A DNA stretch of 64,000 bases from Myrica gale (taxonomy: Eukaryota; Streptophyta; Magnoliopsida; Fagales; Myricaceae). Where the stretch lies: assembly GCA_963930655.1 (NCBI GenBank), contig OZ005608.1, positions 23,461,271-23,525,270 of the forward strand, read 5' to 3'. A program made the translations under genes and the position numbers. Under the pieces are notes generated by a model. That model saw only the letters and a list, made by a program, of their open reading frames with translations, was not told where the DNA came from and searched no databases. Shown in pieces: positions 1-12,539 of the stretch (position 1 is its first letter; each line of letters begins with the position of its first letter).

Positions 1-2171
1 GGTGCTTTACATTTTGGGAAACAATTTTGGATTGCCATATATTCCCTTGCCTTGCGGTGAGTTTCTCTTCCTGTCTTCTCCTTCATGTTCTTGCTTCTTT
101 TGTTTCGTGCAATTCTTGTCGGCATCTTTTGGTTCCATAATGATCCTCGCTTTTGGTGGCTCTTTTTGAGTTTTTAGGTTTTGTTTGTCCCTAATGGCCC
201 TTGTAGTTTTGCTTATTTTCATTTGCATCGACTCTCGATAGGTCTCTCTCGAGTCCCTTGTTGGATCATCACAGCCCTTCGGTGGGCTTTGATGTACTCG
301 GATTATTGGTGCTTTACGTACTAGCGTATTGGTTCGAACAGCTAAATCTATTGATTTTCCGCTACCTAACTGTGCCTTGCATGGTCTTTGATCCCTTTGA
401 GAGTCCTGGTAGCCCTACTTTACAACCGGATTAAGGTCTGATCGTAAGTAAGATTTCCTTGTATTCCTATTTGTTGTTCTAACCTTTAATGCAAGCTATC
501 CGCATTATTCCACCCCCCCCCCCCCAAAAAAAAAAGAACAAATAAACAAAAACCAAAATTGCTCTTATATACAAAACGACTGTACCGTTACTCTTTTTCT
601 TTTTCCTACTATATACAAAACGACTGTACCAATCAATTCCTCTTTTGCTTTTTTTTTCCCCCTATTTTCTTTAGGCTTACTCAATTGGTTATGACTTGGT
701 GGCAATAGAAGATTTTTACCTAAAAATGCAGGGATAACTGAAAAAGGTTGGTAAAAAATACAGATTCCTCCAGAATTTTTAAGATATTCTACAACCTGGC
801 ATTTATTTAATTCTAATTACAGCTCTCATTTAATTGATTAATATTTATTACTTGCAGAAAGAGAAAAAAATATTGCAACTAATAAGATGGTATATACTAT
901 GTTCATAAGACTATAAATGGTGATATGCCAAAGTAATGAAAATTTAATTTGAAAATAAATTTGAGGAATTCTACATGATAAATTACCATAATTAATCATT
1001 GAAACCTACCTAATAAAATCAAAACCACATTCCCATTCAAATAACACATTTTTATTCAAATAGCTACTTTTTTATTTCTTTTATTATTATTATTATTATT
1101 ATTTGACGAAATTACCCAAATAGTCCTAATTATTTCACTTTGTTACAAATTGGTCTGTGATTCCAACTTCAACTATTTGGTCCCTGTGATCACCAATATT
1201 ATGTACGGAGTCTCTTTGCCCACAACTCCATTAATCCCCTGTCTTAATCAGTGTATTATCCAAAGAACACTGGATGGACATCTCACTTTACTGGCCTTAG
1301 ACTGTGGAATCAAAAATGTGACCGAAGAGACCAACTCAGATCATTAAGGAAAAATATTCAGTGGGGTCGCTTCAGTACCGACAAGGCGAGACTATAGATC
1401 ACATTAGCTAAGCCATGTTGATCTTTAGTCTGTACGTCCAAGACTAACAAAACCGGCTAATTTGATGCTCACTGATCAGGACAATCACTTTTATAAGGCA
1501 AAAGAGTGCTCTATAGCGCATACACTTTGCTTACAAAATTTTACCTTGAATTCCTTCAATCAGGGCCGGATTGTTTTTGTGCTGCTTTGGAGTTTTAGAA
1601 TCGCATAGATCCAGCAGCCTGCAGAGAAACAAACTGTCAATATAACCTACTGAGCCAGTTAACAATATTATTTCTCAAACTAATACAGACTCGAATCTAG
1701 ACATGCAAACTACTGCAGTTGCTTTTGCTGCTTCCATTAAATTTCTTGTCATCATGCCCAAAAATGATTTTCGTTTCTCAAATGTTGCACACACAAAAGA
1801 GACCTGAACAATCTCATCCGCAGGGTGCAGTCCTATTCAGAGGACTATTAATAAACTTTACATGCAAAAGAAAGCAATCACTTCTAAAAATTCAATTATC
1901 GCTTCAGAGAGTAAACCAACCTTAATGTATCACCCGATAATATTCATACCACTCTCTTTTCAAGTAAGGAGCACCAGTCAACTGCCTCCAATTACAAGGT
2001 AGATACTGTGGCCCAACATACTAATAACCCACATGGTTCCCCACGGTCTTGAAATCTTTGAAGGAATGGAAGGGGTTCTGCTACTTGGTTCTTACAAGTG
2101 CAATCAACCAAATCACTGGGAAGCGCTTTCTGTCTTAAACTAGTCTGAACGCTGCATTCCTTTTAACTACA
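1..2171. other. Unassigned stretch downstream of the MurE gene
   Basis: No coding sequence could be supported here. The first 500 bases are of mixed composition with no recognised domain. There is a C13 run followed by an A10 run at 513-535, a 19-base direct repeat at 568-586 and 612-630, and an ATT/TTA microsatellite near 1080-1102. The segment just below 2172 is expected to hold the 3' untranslated region of the minus-strand MurE gene, but I see no clear polyadenylation site that would fix its end. Confidence 0.5.
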
Positions 2172-5100
2172 TCAATGACTCTCTGGTAATCTGCAGCAGC
2201 AAGGGCAAGAGAAAGAAACAATTATTAAACATACATAATAAACTATGTTTCCATATCTTAGATACTACATCAACCACTCTCCAGCACTGAAAAAAATTAG
2301 AGGTAGAGGCAGACACACACACGCTACTATTGTTATTAACTGCATGAAAACTTCTTTTGTTGCCTAATTCTTCGTTGTGACATACTTAAGTGATGAATGG
2401 GTACCTCTAAGGATGTCTGTCAGCTAAGCAGATTCTAGTAAAGGAGTCAATGGTCGCTAAACCAATAAAATAAATTTACTCCAATGTTAAATGGAATTAT
2501 CAAAACAATTATCAAGTCTTTTATTTTCTCCTTGAATTATGGAAGTGATACTTGTCGTGTTACAGATAAAGCAGCAAGCTGAGAGTATTCTTCTAGTAAG
2601 TTTTTCAAGTAAAAAATAAGAACATTACCGCCATGGGAATTCACTGGTGTCTATTCCAGCTTGGTGGAGCTCATCAACATACTGCAATGCCTCACGGCAC
2701 TCTTCACGGTCATCAAAAAATTCCTTCTTGTCACCTTCTATCTGATATGTCTCATGGCCTTTGCCAGCAACTACCTGCAGTACAGAGCACTATATTAACA
2801 CTTCTCTTGCAAATTGTACAAAGATTGAGAGCAGCATTCAAGCACGTAAAGAATAAATTCTCTCTCCAACACATGAGGTGCGAGGATACATAAATTTTCT
2901 TCATGTCTATTTTTAAAACTACAAGGGTAAACTTAAATTAGCATGGGATGAATAATCTAAACCAGAATCAAACATTTGAACTAGAAAATTATTTGAGTAC
3001 CCTCTCGTCATTTAGAGTTCAAATTTGAATTATTTCTTCTTATATCTCCACAAAAGCAAAATTACTTCTCCTTTTCCCCCATGATTTCCATTTCTTTTTT
3101 CCTTTTATTTAGATTGGAGTGTCTTTTGCCCTCCTGTGTGACATTTGTGCGTAACGTATAACATAAGCAAGATGGAGCTTCAAGAACTTACAACCATATC
3201 ACCCTCCTCGCCCATTGCAACAGCACAACGTACAGCCACCCGTCTAATATCATGCAGGAAAAGCCTATGACCATTTGGAAGAGGTGGGTAGTAATCATTC
3301 TCACCATGTTTCAGGTAATCCTGCATCGTCCATCCTACGCCAGCCAGCATATCATCCAAAATATCCACTGAAAAAAGAAAAGGAAACATCTAGGAATTAG
3401 CATTATGCTTCCAGGAATTTGACCATGTGACTTAAAATTTCTTAGCAAGTTGTTTCCTGAGGCAGACATGAAGAAGCAGGGAGAGAGAGAGAGAGAGCAG
3501 TCACAAGGATGGATGCCCACACGCACAAACAGTGACAAGGAAAATCCTTTCGTAAATATCTGACATTTCTCAGCGAGAAACACTATAAACATGTAATGTA
3601 TTTTGAAACTATTAGAAGCTTTGTTCCAAGTAAAGAAAACATAGTCTGGTTTAAGGCAAGTATGGTTCAGTGTACTTACATGGATCTTCGTTCTTGGGAT
3701 TGTCAGACGTCAGAATGGTCACATCACTTTTATCTGTTGCAATCTTTGTCATCATGGGTCTTTTCCCTCTGTCGCCCTCACCAACACAACCAAAAACTTC
3801 ACAGAAAGGATGAACATTAATCAGACAAGGTAAGATCATCCATTCGGATGTTCATTGAAACTGCAAATTTCAAGAAAACCAAGAAGCACTGATGTAAGAG
3901 TAAGCTTAACATGCATTCAGCTCTTGAGTACAGAAATTTGGCCCGGCATATTGCATGAAAAATGCAACAAGACTAAAAGCCATCCTATCCGGCAAAGACT
4001 GCAAAAGCCATACTGTCTGTAACACCTCTTCCTATGACACCATTAGCATATGAATCAGTTCTGAAGGAGACTGTCTATATGTCTCTGTCTCTGTGCCCGT
4101 CTCTGGGCATCTGCATATGTGCACGTGTGCCTAGAATAATAATTCAAAGGAAATATAAGCATACCAGTGATGACCCTCCTTGGTCCAAGCTCTCTTACAG
4201 AATCAAGTAGTCTAGACAGCCCGTCAGGAGTATGAGCATAGTCCACAATCACACCAAAGGCCTGTTCCTCATCAATCAACTCGCACCGTCCTGGAACTGC
4301 ATCAATCTCTTCAACGCCTCTAACAATATCCTCTAGCGGTGCCCCAACCGCAATTCCAACTGCCACAGCAGCAAGAATATTATAAATGTTGTGCCTCCCA
4401 AGTAACCCCGAAGAAATCTCCAGTATACCATGGGGTGTATTAACCAAAACCTGTGTCTCAAAAAGGGAGAGCTCAAACTTCAGCGGATGAACATCCGCGT
4501 TCTTATTCTCCATAGCAAAGGTCACAACTGGCACATCTGGGTTCCCTTGTTCTATAAAGAAAGGTGCATTTGGGTCATCAATATTGACAACTTTCCTGTT
4601 ACGTTCTGGGTCCACCATCCTTGCAAATAGCTTAGCCTTAGCATTAATATACTCCTCTTCAGTCCCGTGAAAATCCAGATGGTCCCTCGTTAAATTCGTG
4701 AAAACTGCAATATCAAAATCAACTTCATCGCACCTACCTAGAGCCAGTCCATGAGAAGAAGCCTCCATGACAACCGCTTCAGTCCCATTATGGAGCATCT
4801 TTGCCATCAAATTCTGAACTAAAACAGCATCGGGGGTCGTGTTAGGGGACTCCAACTTGTTATCCCCATGGACATAATAAGCAACCGTGCTCAACATCCC
4901 AGTTCTCAGTCCCATCGCTTCATACATGCCTTTTATCAAATACGCCGTGGTTGTCTTCCCATTCGTCCCAGTTATCCCAATCAGTGCCATATTCTTTGAC
5001 GGGTACCTATAAAAAGACGCGGCTAATGCAGCAAGAACTGCATTCGTGTCCTCCACAATCACCAATGCCTTACACCCCAAGGTCTCCTCTATATCTATCT

Positions 5101-6025
5101 CCTTACTCGCCACCACCGCCACTGCTCCTCTCTTATCAGCCTCGGATAGATATAAATGCCCATCAGTTTTCCTCCCAAGACAACACACAAACAAGTCTCC
5201 CGAGCAAACCACTCTAGAATCATGCTGGATTCCAGTAATCTCCACCTCCAAATCACCATAAACCGACACGGGCACGACCTTACTCTCATCCAAAAGCTCG
5301 GCCAAACTCATCTTAAACTTAGGTTCCACAATCCTAGTCTTAACTTTCCCATAGCTATCAAAATCCAAATCAAACGACGAATCTAAAGAAGACCTACGTT
5401 TGCTATCACCAAATTCACTCACTTCTTCGTCAAATTTAGCCGGCCTATCTTCATCCGAGTACTCCGAAACCACTCTAAGTCCCCGAAGCGCGTCTATTTC
5501 TTCCAAATCCACAACCTCCTCAGGTTCCAACTCTTCGATTCCCTCAACTTCCTCCTCTTTCTTCTTCGGGTTCGGCTTCAGCAAACCCTTCTTCACGAAC
5601 TCCTTGCGCTGCAGGGCAATGGCTTTGTCGATTTCGCCAAACATATCATCCCCGGAGTCTTCCTCGGAATTTGGGTTCTCCGATGGGTCTTCCACGTCAG
5701 CGATGGCAGACAGGTATGTGGACTGGTTCTTCTCAAAGTCGTCCTCCTGGAGCTTCCGGGCTCGGGCGGCCTGACGGTAGATTTGCTGGAACTTGGATAC
5801 TCCGTGTCCGGAGTCCTCGTCCGCTTCGGGTGGGTCGTCGTCCGACGGATCAGGATAGAACTTTCCGTCGGATCCGATACCGGTGGGGGCTCGGAGAGTG
5901 AGGAAAGGCGAAGAAGAGAAAGAAAGACGGTAGGGTTTGGAGGAGAAGAGCTGAGTTTTTAGAGAGAAGAAGTGGGGTGGTGGAGAAGACAGAAAGTGTG
6001 GGATAGAGAGGAAGGTGAAGGCCAT
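2172..6025 (-). CDS. MURE: MurE ligase homologue, chloroplastic (five exons)
   Basis: Plant homologue of bacterial UDP-MurNAc-tripeptide synthetase. In Arabidopsis the protein belongs to the plastid-encoded RNA polymerase complex and is needed for chloroplast biogenesis. In mosses it acts in plastid division with the peptidoglycan pathway. I read exons, in coding order, at 6025-4165, 3796-3680, 3367-3192, 2774-2629 and 2190-2172, all with GT/AG borders. They sum to 772 codons plus stop, the usual length for the plant protein. The N-terminus is Ser/Phe-rich like a plastid transit peptide, followed by an acidic spacer. The ATP loop [11 protein letters not shown] lies near residue 350. The C-terminal domain holds DNPKNEDP near residue 652 and AGKGHE near 720. 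The last exon is only 19 bases and supplies the LPESH end. The fourth position of the acceptor-binding DNPR-type motif is Lys here. Confidence 0.95.
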
Positions 6026-6242
6026 GGGGGAGAGAGAGGGTTTTAGAGGTTTGAGGCGTCAGGGAACACTGGAACAGTAGTTTTGTGCTTTTTGGAGTGG
6101 ATTGGCGGGTCTATCCATTGTTACAGTTAAAACACCGAGTTTTGGAGATGAAGGCGGCTAAAGCCTAAGTGTCATCTGTTAACTGCTAACACGACCGTTG
6201 GTTGCGATTATTGTCGACCGTTAGAGGACAATAAATACTTGG

Positions 6243-6537
6243 TATTGTAAAACTAAACCACCATACGACCTAGAGCGTAACAAACAAAGAAAGAGACTAA
6301 TAATTCTTCAGGAACTATGATGTATTATAAATATTATTGTGTCTAACAATTCATCTCAATACTCATTTATATAGGCATAGAGAAGATACATAGAATTAAA
6401 AAGAATTTAAATGAAATTAAAAATGTACATAATGGTGTGAAAACTAACGGTTGGTAAAAGGTGTAACGGGTGTAACGGTCGGTAAAAGGTGTAACGGGTG
6501 TAACGGTCATCCATAATAACTCATAATATTCATAACA
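6243..6537 (-). repeat. 3' LTR of the first copia element
   Basis: It matches 11260-11531 over its whole length with scattered substitutions. It is longer because the GGTAAAAGGTGTAACGGGTG-containing unit of about 28 bases is present twice (around 6453-6508). The terminal CA has become TA at the outer end. Confidence 0.87.
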
Positions 6538-6877
6538 TTCCCCCTTAGATGACCATACACAACGAATATGCCTCGTAAAAACTTTGCCAAGGAAAACTCA
6601 ATGGGAAAAAACCAATAGCGAAGGAAAAAGAGTACACTATTCGTGTGTTTCTTTGAGTGATAGAAGATTGTCTCATTAAAACCTTGCAAAGGAAAAACTC
6701 AATGGGACAAAAACTTAGCGAAGGAAAAAAAGTACAATCTGTATCAAACTTGTAGATTCCCCCTCAAAAGTACGATGAGCTTCATAATAAAAAAATTTTG
6801 AGCCGTCGCATTCGAATTCTGTGCAATATCTTCTTGAATGTTGCACTTGATAATACTTTGATGAATAAATTTACCAA

Positions 6878-7250
6878 TCACTTAATCGTATCTGATGGAT
6901 ACTGATTTGATCGCTCTTCTGAAGCTTGTAGGATTATATCACCTTTAACATAACCTCCTTTGGTTTGTGCAATGCAAGCAGCATTGTCTTCATACAATGG
7001 TATTCGACTACCTTTAATTGTCGAAAGACCATACTTTTCTTGAATATATCGTATCACTGATTTCAACCAATCACATTCACAACTTGTCTTTGTGAATCAC
7101 ACCTATTTCCAAGTGATTTGAAGAGGTATCAATATTGTTTGCTTGATAGAGCTACATGAATATAGCAATACTTCCACAGGCAAACAAATATTCAGTATAT
7201 GATCGACCTTTATAAGGATTAGATAAATAATCTGCATCTGCAAAACCAAC
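6878..7250 (-). pseudogene. copia RNase H domain remnant
   Basis: Minus-strand translation gives pieces typical of the Ty1/copia RNase H end of pol. One is an SYLFTCG-like segment at about 7250-7090, broken by frame changes. The other, at 7066-6878, contains an IPLYEDNAACIAQ stretch. In intact relatives this domain removes RNA from the DNA hybrid during reverse transcription. Here it is non-functional. It lies just before the polypurine tract and 3' LTR, as expected for pol order in copia. Confidence 0.8.
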
Positions 7251-8539
7251 CAACTTAGATTTTTTTTAAGATAAAGTAAATCCATGTCAATTGTGCCTCG
7301 GAGATAACACTATATGTCTCCAAGTTGGTGTAGACTATATCTAGCAAACAATTTAATTGCAAATACTATATAAAAGACCAGTGCAATTTGCAAGGTACGT
7401 TAGAGCACCAATTGTGCTGAGAAATTGTACTTTTGGACCAAAAATATCTTATTCATCTTCAGGATGAAAATAATCTTTCTTCACATATAGTCCCACAACC
7501 ATTGATTAAGTACACAAAAGATGAGCTTTATACATATAAAGTTCTTCAGGACCTTTTTAGTATATAACAATCAATAAAAATCATTTCACTTGGAAATTGC
7601 TCAAACTGCAAGTCGAGACAAAATTCAGTATTACCAAGATCTGTTATCTTATTCTTTAACCAAGTAACAGTTTTGCGATCTCTTCAGGAGTCTCGACAAG
7701 ATTTAAATCATAAACATGAATTGTCACAATAATAAATTCGGATTCTATTTTCTTAATAAAAATGCATGGACAAATCAAATTGTTCTTAAATCCCTTCTTC
7801 AAGAGGTATTTATTTAGACGATTGTACCACATGCATCCAAATTATTTCAACTCATATACATATCTTTGTAGCTTAAAATCTTCAAGATTTTTAAGCCATA
7901 TGCTTCAAGCATTTTATATCATTCAGGGAATTTCATCATATGTTTCAGGTATTTTATATCCTTCAGGGAATTTCATCATATGCTTCAGACATTTTATATG
8001 CTTCAGACATTTTATATCCTTCAGGGATTTTCATATGTATATCAGTATCAAGTGATCTATATCAATACGCGGTGACCACATTTATTAACCGCATATATAG
8101 ACTTTTTGTTAATACCAAGCTGATAAAACAAATCTGAATGTAATTACATCCACTACGAGTGAATATATTTTTCATAATTCAATATCAGGTTTCTGTGAGA
8201 AACCTTATGCTAGGAGTTGTGTTTTGTATCACATCATCTCGTTTTCTCATTTCTTTTTCGCACAAAGACCCACTTGCATACAACAGGCATGACATCTTCA
8301 GGTGTCTGGACTACATGTCCAAATACTTCATGTTTTGTTAAAGAGTTCAATTCTACCAGAATTGTCTATTTTCATATTGGTCAATCATTTATACGTCGAC
8401 ATTATTCGACGGATTGTGGTTCTACTTAATTATTACTTCTGGTAATATCAAAATTATATATAAGAATATGTTGTCGATAACGATTTTGTTTCTATCCCAT
8501 TTATCTCATATACTTGTGTAGTGAATTGAGATCTCGTTA

Positions 8540-8660
8540 TTCACCAGTACCGGTTCCTCATCGGGAGGTTTCTCTTCAAGAGATATCTCTTCGGGAGATT
8601 CCTCTTCAGGAGGTGCTATTCCAGGAGATTTGGGTCTAGAAAGTCTGAACGGATCAATAA
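8540..8660 (-). repeat. Acidic linker repeats inside copia pol remnant
   Basis: Short degenerate repeats of the type CTCTTCRGGAGRT recur here, and related CTTCAGG-type repeats recur at 7905-8035. Read on the minus strand they correspond to the low-complexity, Glu/Pro-rich linker that precedes reverse transcriptase in some copia families. They seem to have expanded by slippage after the element died. Confidence 0.5.
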
Positions 8661-10287
8661 CTTTTGTTGCCTGTTTTGTGGGTATATTTTCTTAAAGAGC
8701 TCTATTCTCTTCAAGAATTATATTCTCTATAGGAATTATATGCTCTTTAGGAGTTATGTACTCTTCGGGAGTTTCTTTTCCTTGTGCTTTCTTCTTCTGG
8801 AGAATTTTATTTGTTTAAACCAAATGGTCTTCCATGCTTCAGACATGCCTTAGACTATTTTTCTGCTATATTCATTGATTATCCTACAGAGACTTCAATT
8901 TGAACATGAGCATTAGAAGTTAAAATGTGACATTTCACAATTTCTTTATTATCAGTAAAAGCCTCCGGTAGTTGATTTGCAACATTTTTGCAAATGAATG
9001 ATCCTTTGAATTCTAGTTCACATTAATCGGTGGAAGATCAAAATGAGAGAACATTAAATAGTTTCTAGTAGTCTCACATCGTGCTTCAGGCAACGAATGT
9101 TTACCACCTAATGATAGAAAAATAATTTCATCAAAATAAAAATAATTGAAAACGTGCCTTGAACATATCAACAGCTAATATTTCAAGATATCTACTATCA
9201 GATAGAAAATCAAAATTAATAAATATTAAGTCTACATTGAGAATCCATCAAAGAACACTGAATGAGTGTAATCAAAATGTAGAAAACACAACCAAATGAT
9301 GTCCAATTAAAGATGTAGCATATAATATAGCATGTACCCAAGCAAATGCCAACAATTTTATTATCATAAGCAAAAGTCTAGCAATCAGTTGAAGCATTTT
9401 TAATAAATAGTTCAGCTAAACGATTTTAACTATGTACATCAACAACATGGTGTTCAACATCAATTCTAACTGACATACAATCATTATTGAAAATTTGAGA
9501 TAAAAACTTATCAGCATTATCCAAACGAATTATCTTAATATGATAATTGATGTATCATTATCAATCTCATACGACCAAGACGAACGTGTCAAATATTAAA
9601 ATATGTTTTGTTTAAAGCACTTATGGTGCATCAATACATTAGCTTCAATGACCATCATGGTTGTGAAATATAAACCAGAAAAGTATCTAATACAAGCTTC
9701 TGGCCCAAAACCATTAAAGTTGTGATGTAGAGATATTCGTTTCTGCCTTCATTATTTGTTTTGATATGATAACCATTACGACAAATATCTTCAAAATATA
9801 ACATATTTCTTCTAGATTTAGAAGAATACAAAGCATCATTGATGCAAAGTGGTAACATTATATTTGCTCTTCTGGAGTCTTCAATCAGATCTGCTGGATC
9901 TTATATGGTATTGACTTTGGCAACATTAAAAGATTGTGTACATTGATGCACTGTCTGCAAGACATAAATACTCATCAATCATAAAAAGGAAATAATTCAT
10001 TAGTATGACACATGAGTCTATATATGAAAAATTAAACTTCATTGTAAATAATAGACAAAACAAATTATGATAAAATAAATCATTTGATGAGTGTAAACAT
10101 TTCCATCACCTATCAAATGATCAAATTTTATGTTAGAATATTCAAAGAAATAAAAAATAGTAAGATTGATAACGTAAATCCCTTCAGTGGAATCAAGGCA
10201 ATCAAAATTATTTCGGTTCTTTTTTCTATATTCTTTCTAGAATATTCATATTGTTCTACCACTTATTTGGCGTGCAACGGTACGTAA

Positions 10288-11072
10288 TCAATTTGCTTTC
10301 ATACCATACCGAAAACAATTTTCTTCATAATTCTTCACAGGTTTATTCTGCAAACCTTTGACATTTTCTTGTTTCTCCTTGTTCCACTTCTGGTGGTAAG
10401 AGTTTTGACTTTTTGAAGAAGTACACTTCCCTCTGTTTTTATTCTTTTCATATCTAGGGCCACACTTATTTTCAAATGAGGTTACATTCGCTTCAGGGAA
10501 TGTTTCATTCACTTCAAGAAATGTGTCATTCGCTTCAAGGGACGTCAAAGAGCAAATTGATGTTGCATTCGCTTCAGGGAATGACACAAAGCTAATTGGT
10601 CGAGATTGATGATTTTCATCAAAAGTTCATTTTTTTCAACCATATTTGAACTAATGTTCTTGATATTAATACTTCAAGAGCATATTCGAGGTAAGGATCA
10701 TTATACATACAACTTCAGGTGCATATACTTATAAATAACTTTTTGAGAGGATTACGCACTTCTGGTGGTCAAATCTCGCTTTTAAATTATAACACAATGA
10801 AAAGAGATTTTTCACAGTGAGGTAATTAGATTTCAATCCCTCATGAAATGATGGTAAAGAAAAATATTACTTGTTGCACAATCCTGCAGGGATGCTTCAT
10901 TTATTTCATTGATATAATCACTTGTTGCACAATCCTGCAGGGATGCGTCATTTCTTTCATTGATGAAATCTTCAGGATTCATAGCATCAAGATGGATCTC
11001 GTCATTGAGAACCCAAGACCAACATTTAACAGAAATATCAAGAGTCACAAATTCAAGATTTGTAGGATTCAA
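10288..11072 (-). pseudogene. copia gag remnant
   Basis: The minus-strand segment at 11072-10833 begins with an NLEFVTLDIS sequence and continues into a DEIHLDAMNP-like stretch, as at the start of copia gag in many plant families. The segment at 10587-10288 contains repeated EAN-T-F units and ends in a degenerate Cys-rich knuckle (CFRYGMK). Intact copies form the capsid-like particle. Here the reading frame is broken, and a CACTTGTTGCACAATCCTGC-type unit is duplicated at 10869-10945. Confidence 0.78.
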
Positions 11073-11259
11073 TTTTTTCTATAACAAAGTAGATATTGAA
11101 AAACTTACCCGGTGTTGATAGTCTTACACGGATAACTTTTGGTAATGAATTAGAAAAACCACAACATTTGTTGATAACTAGATAACAAATAGCTTCAGAT
11201 GCCAATGAAGAAAAACACAAGGGTTCCTTCACAATCGGTAGAGCTTCGTGCTGATAACG

Positions 11260-11531
11260 TGTTGTAAAACTAAAGAACAATACGATCTAGAAAGCGTAAT
11301 AAAGAAAGAAAGAAAGAGGGCAATAGTTCTTCAGGAACTATGATGTATTCTAAATATTGTTGTGTCCAACAATTCATCTCAATACCCATTTATATAAGCA
11401 TAGAGGAGATACATAGAATTAAAAGTAATTCAAATGAAATTAAAAGGTACATAATGGTGAGAAAACTAACGGTTGGTAAAAGATGTAACGGGTGTAACGG
11501 TCATCCATAATAACTCATAATATTCATAACA
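11260..11531 (-). repeat. 5' LTR of the first copia element
   Basis: 272 bases beginning TGTTATG and ending ACAACA on the minus strand. It is flanked inside by the primer-binding-like stretch. It pairs with the LTR at 6243-6537, and the scattered differences suggest an old insertion. Confidence 0.87.
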
Positions 11532-12210
11532 CTTGACTTTTATTCCTAAGACGATTTTTGTTCAAATAAAAATAATTGGAATAAAAAAATAAAGGGTTTA
11601 TCCCTTCTTTAGAACAGGTGAAAAACAAAAACAAAAAACTGTATTTTTGGCAAGTGAATTAAACAATTCAGACACCGAAATCAACCCAACTTGTTAGAAA
11701 ATGTTTTATGAAAAAAAGAAATTTATAGAAAAACCCCATGATGTACATGAAAACAATTTTTTACAACTACTTTTTCCTTAAATTCTAACAAATTTTTGTA
11801 CAAATTTCAATAATTTTTTTTTCTAATTTGAAATATAATCTACACTACCTTTCATAAAACAAAAAATTTACTCATCCTAATCTTAAAACAATAAAAAATT
11901 TATAGTTAGATTACAAGCATCAGTCCATGTTTCTTCGGCCTGAGAGGAATTCGTACTTTTTTATTCATAAACAAAAAAAAAAAATATGCCCTGGATTGGG
12001 ACTGGTATACATTATTGTGCCCGCGACTGGAATGGCCACTATTTTGAAATTTCCATTCGTTCATTTCGGACGCCTGTTCAACATGTTGCATGGGTTGTTG
12101 TCCGTGAGGAAGCGGCTTTGTTCGCCCCAAATATGATTGTGGGCTCATAGTGTATGCATTCACTGACGACCCAATGATAACAGAGAGACCAAACCCTATA
12201 CGCAGCACCT

Positions 12211-12239
12211 TTTATTATTATTATTATTATTATTATTAC
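12211..12239. repeat. TTA microsatellite
   Basis: About nine TTA units in a gene-free stretch. Confidence 0.9.
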
Positions 12240-12539
12240 TTGCATGCTCAGTGCCCATATTTGGATATACTCGATCCAAGTGAATAAATAACATAAAGCC
12301 CTCAAAACGTGCGCTTACAAAGAATAGTACAAATTTAAGTTCAAGAACCTCGTATCACGTTAGTATAATCTGTACTGATCACAGCTAATAATCTCATTGT
12401 CGTCGTGGGATGTATTTTAATATATTTCCTATTTTGACATGAGTTTTATGAAAAAGAAGATAAATGAATATTCTAAAGTACAAATTAAAAAACTTTAAGT
12501 TTAAGTTTTATGAATAAATATTTAATATCGTGGTTGTTG

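Larger units (their letters stand above)
6243..11531 (-). mobile_element. Decayed Ty1/copia LTR retrotransposon
   Basis: Two similar LTRs bound a 5.3 kb element lying on the minus strand. The 5' LTR is the right one. It begins TGTTATGAATATT and is followed by a primer-site-like stretch (CGTTATCAGCACG). A purine-rich tract (AAGGGGGAA) sits just inside the left (3') LTR. Flanks CTTGG (6238-6242) and CTTGA (11532-11536) look like a 5-base target duplication with one change. Internal gag, RNase H and linker regions are recognisable but full of frameshifts and stops, so the element cannot be autonomous. Confidence 0.88.

Noticed and set aside
5400..5774. 124-codon plus-strand frame inside the MurE gene
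   Set aside because: Antisense reading of the acidic linker of MurE gives a Ser-rich low-complexity product. No support as a gene.
7762..8055. 97-codon repeat-rich ORF
   Set aside because: It lies antisense in the decayed copia pol linker and its repeats come from slippage.
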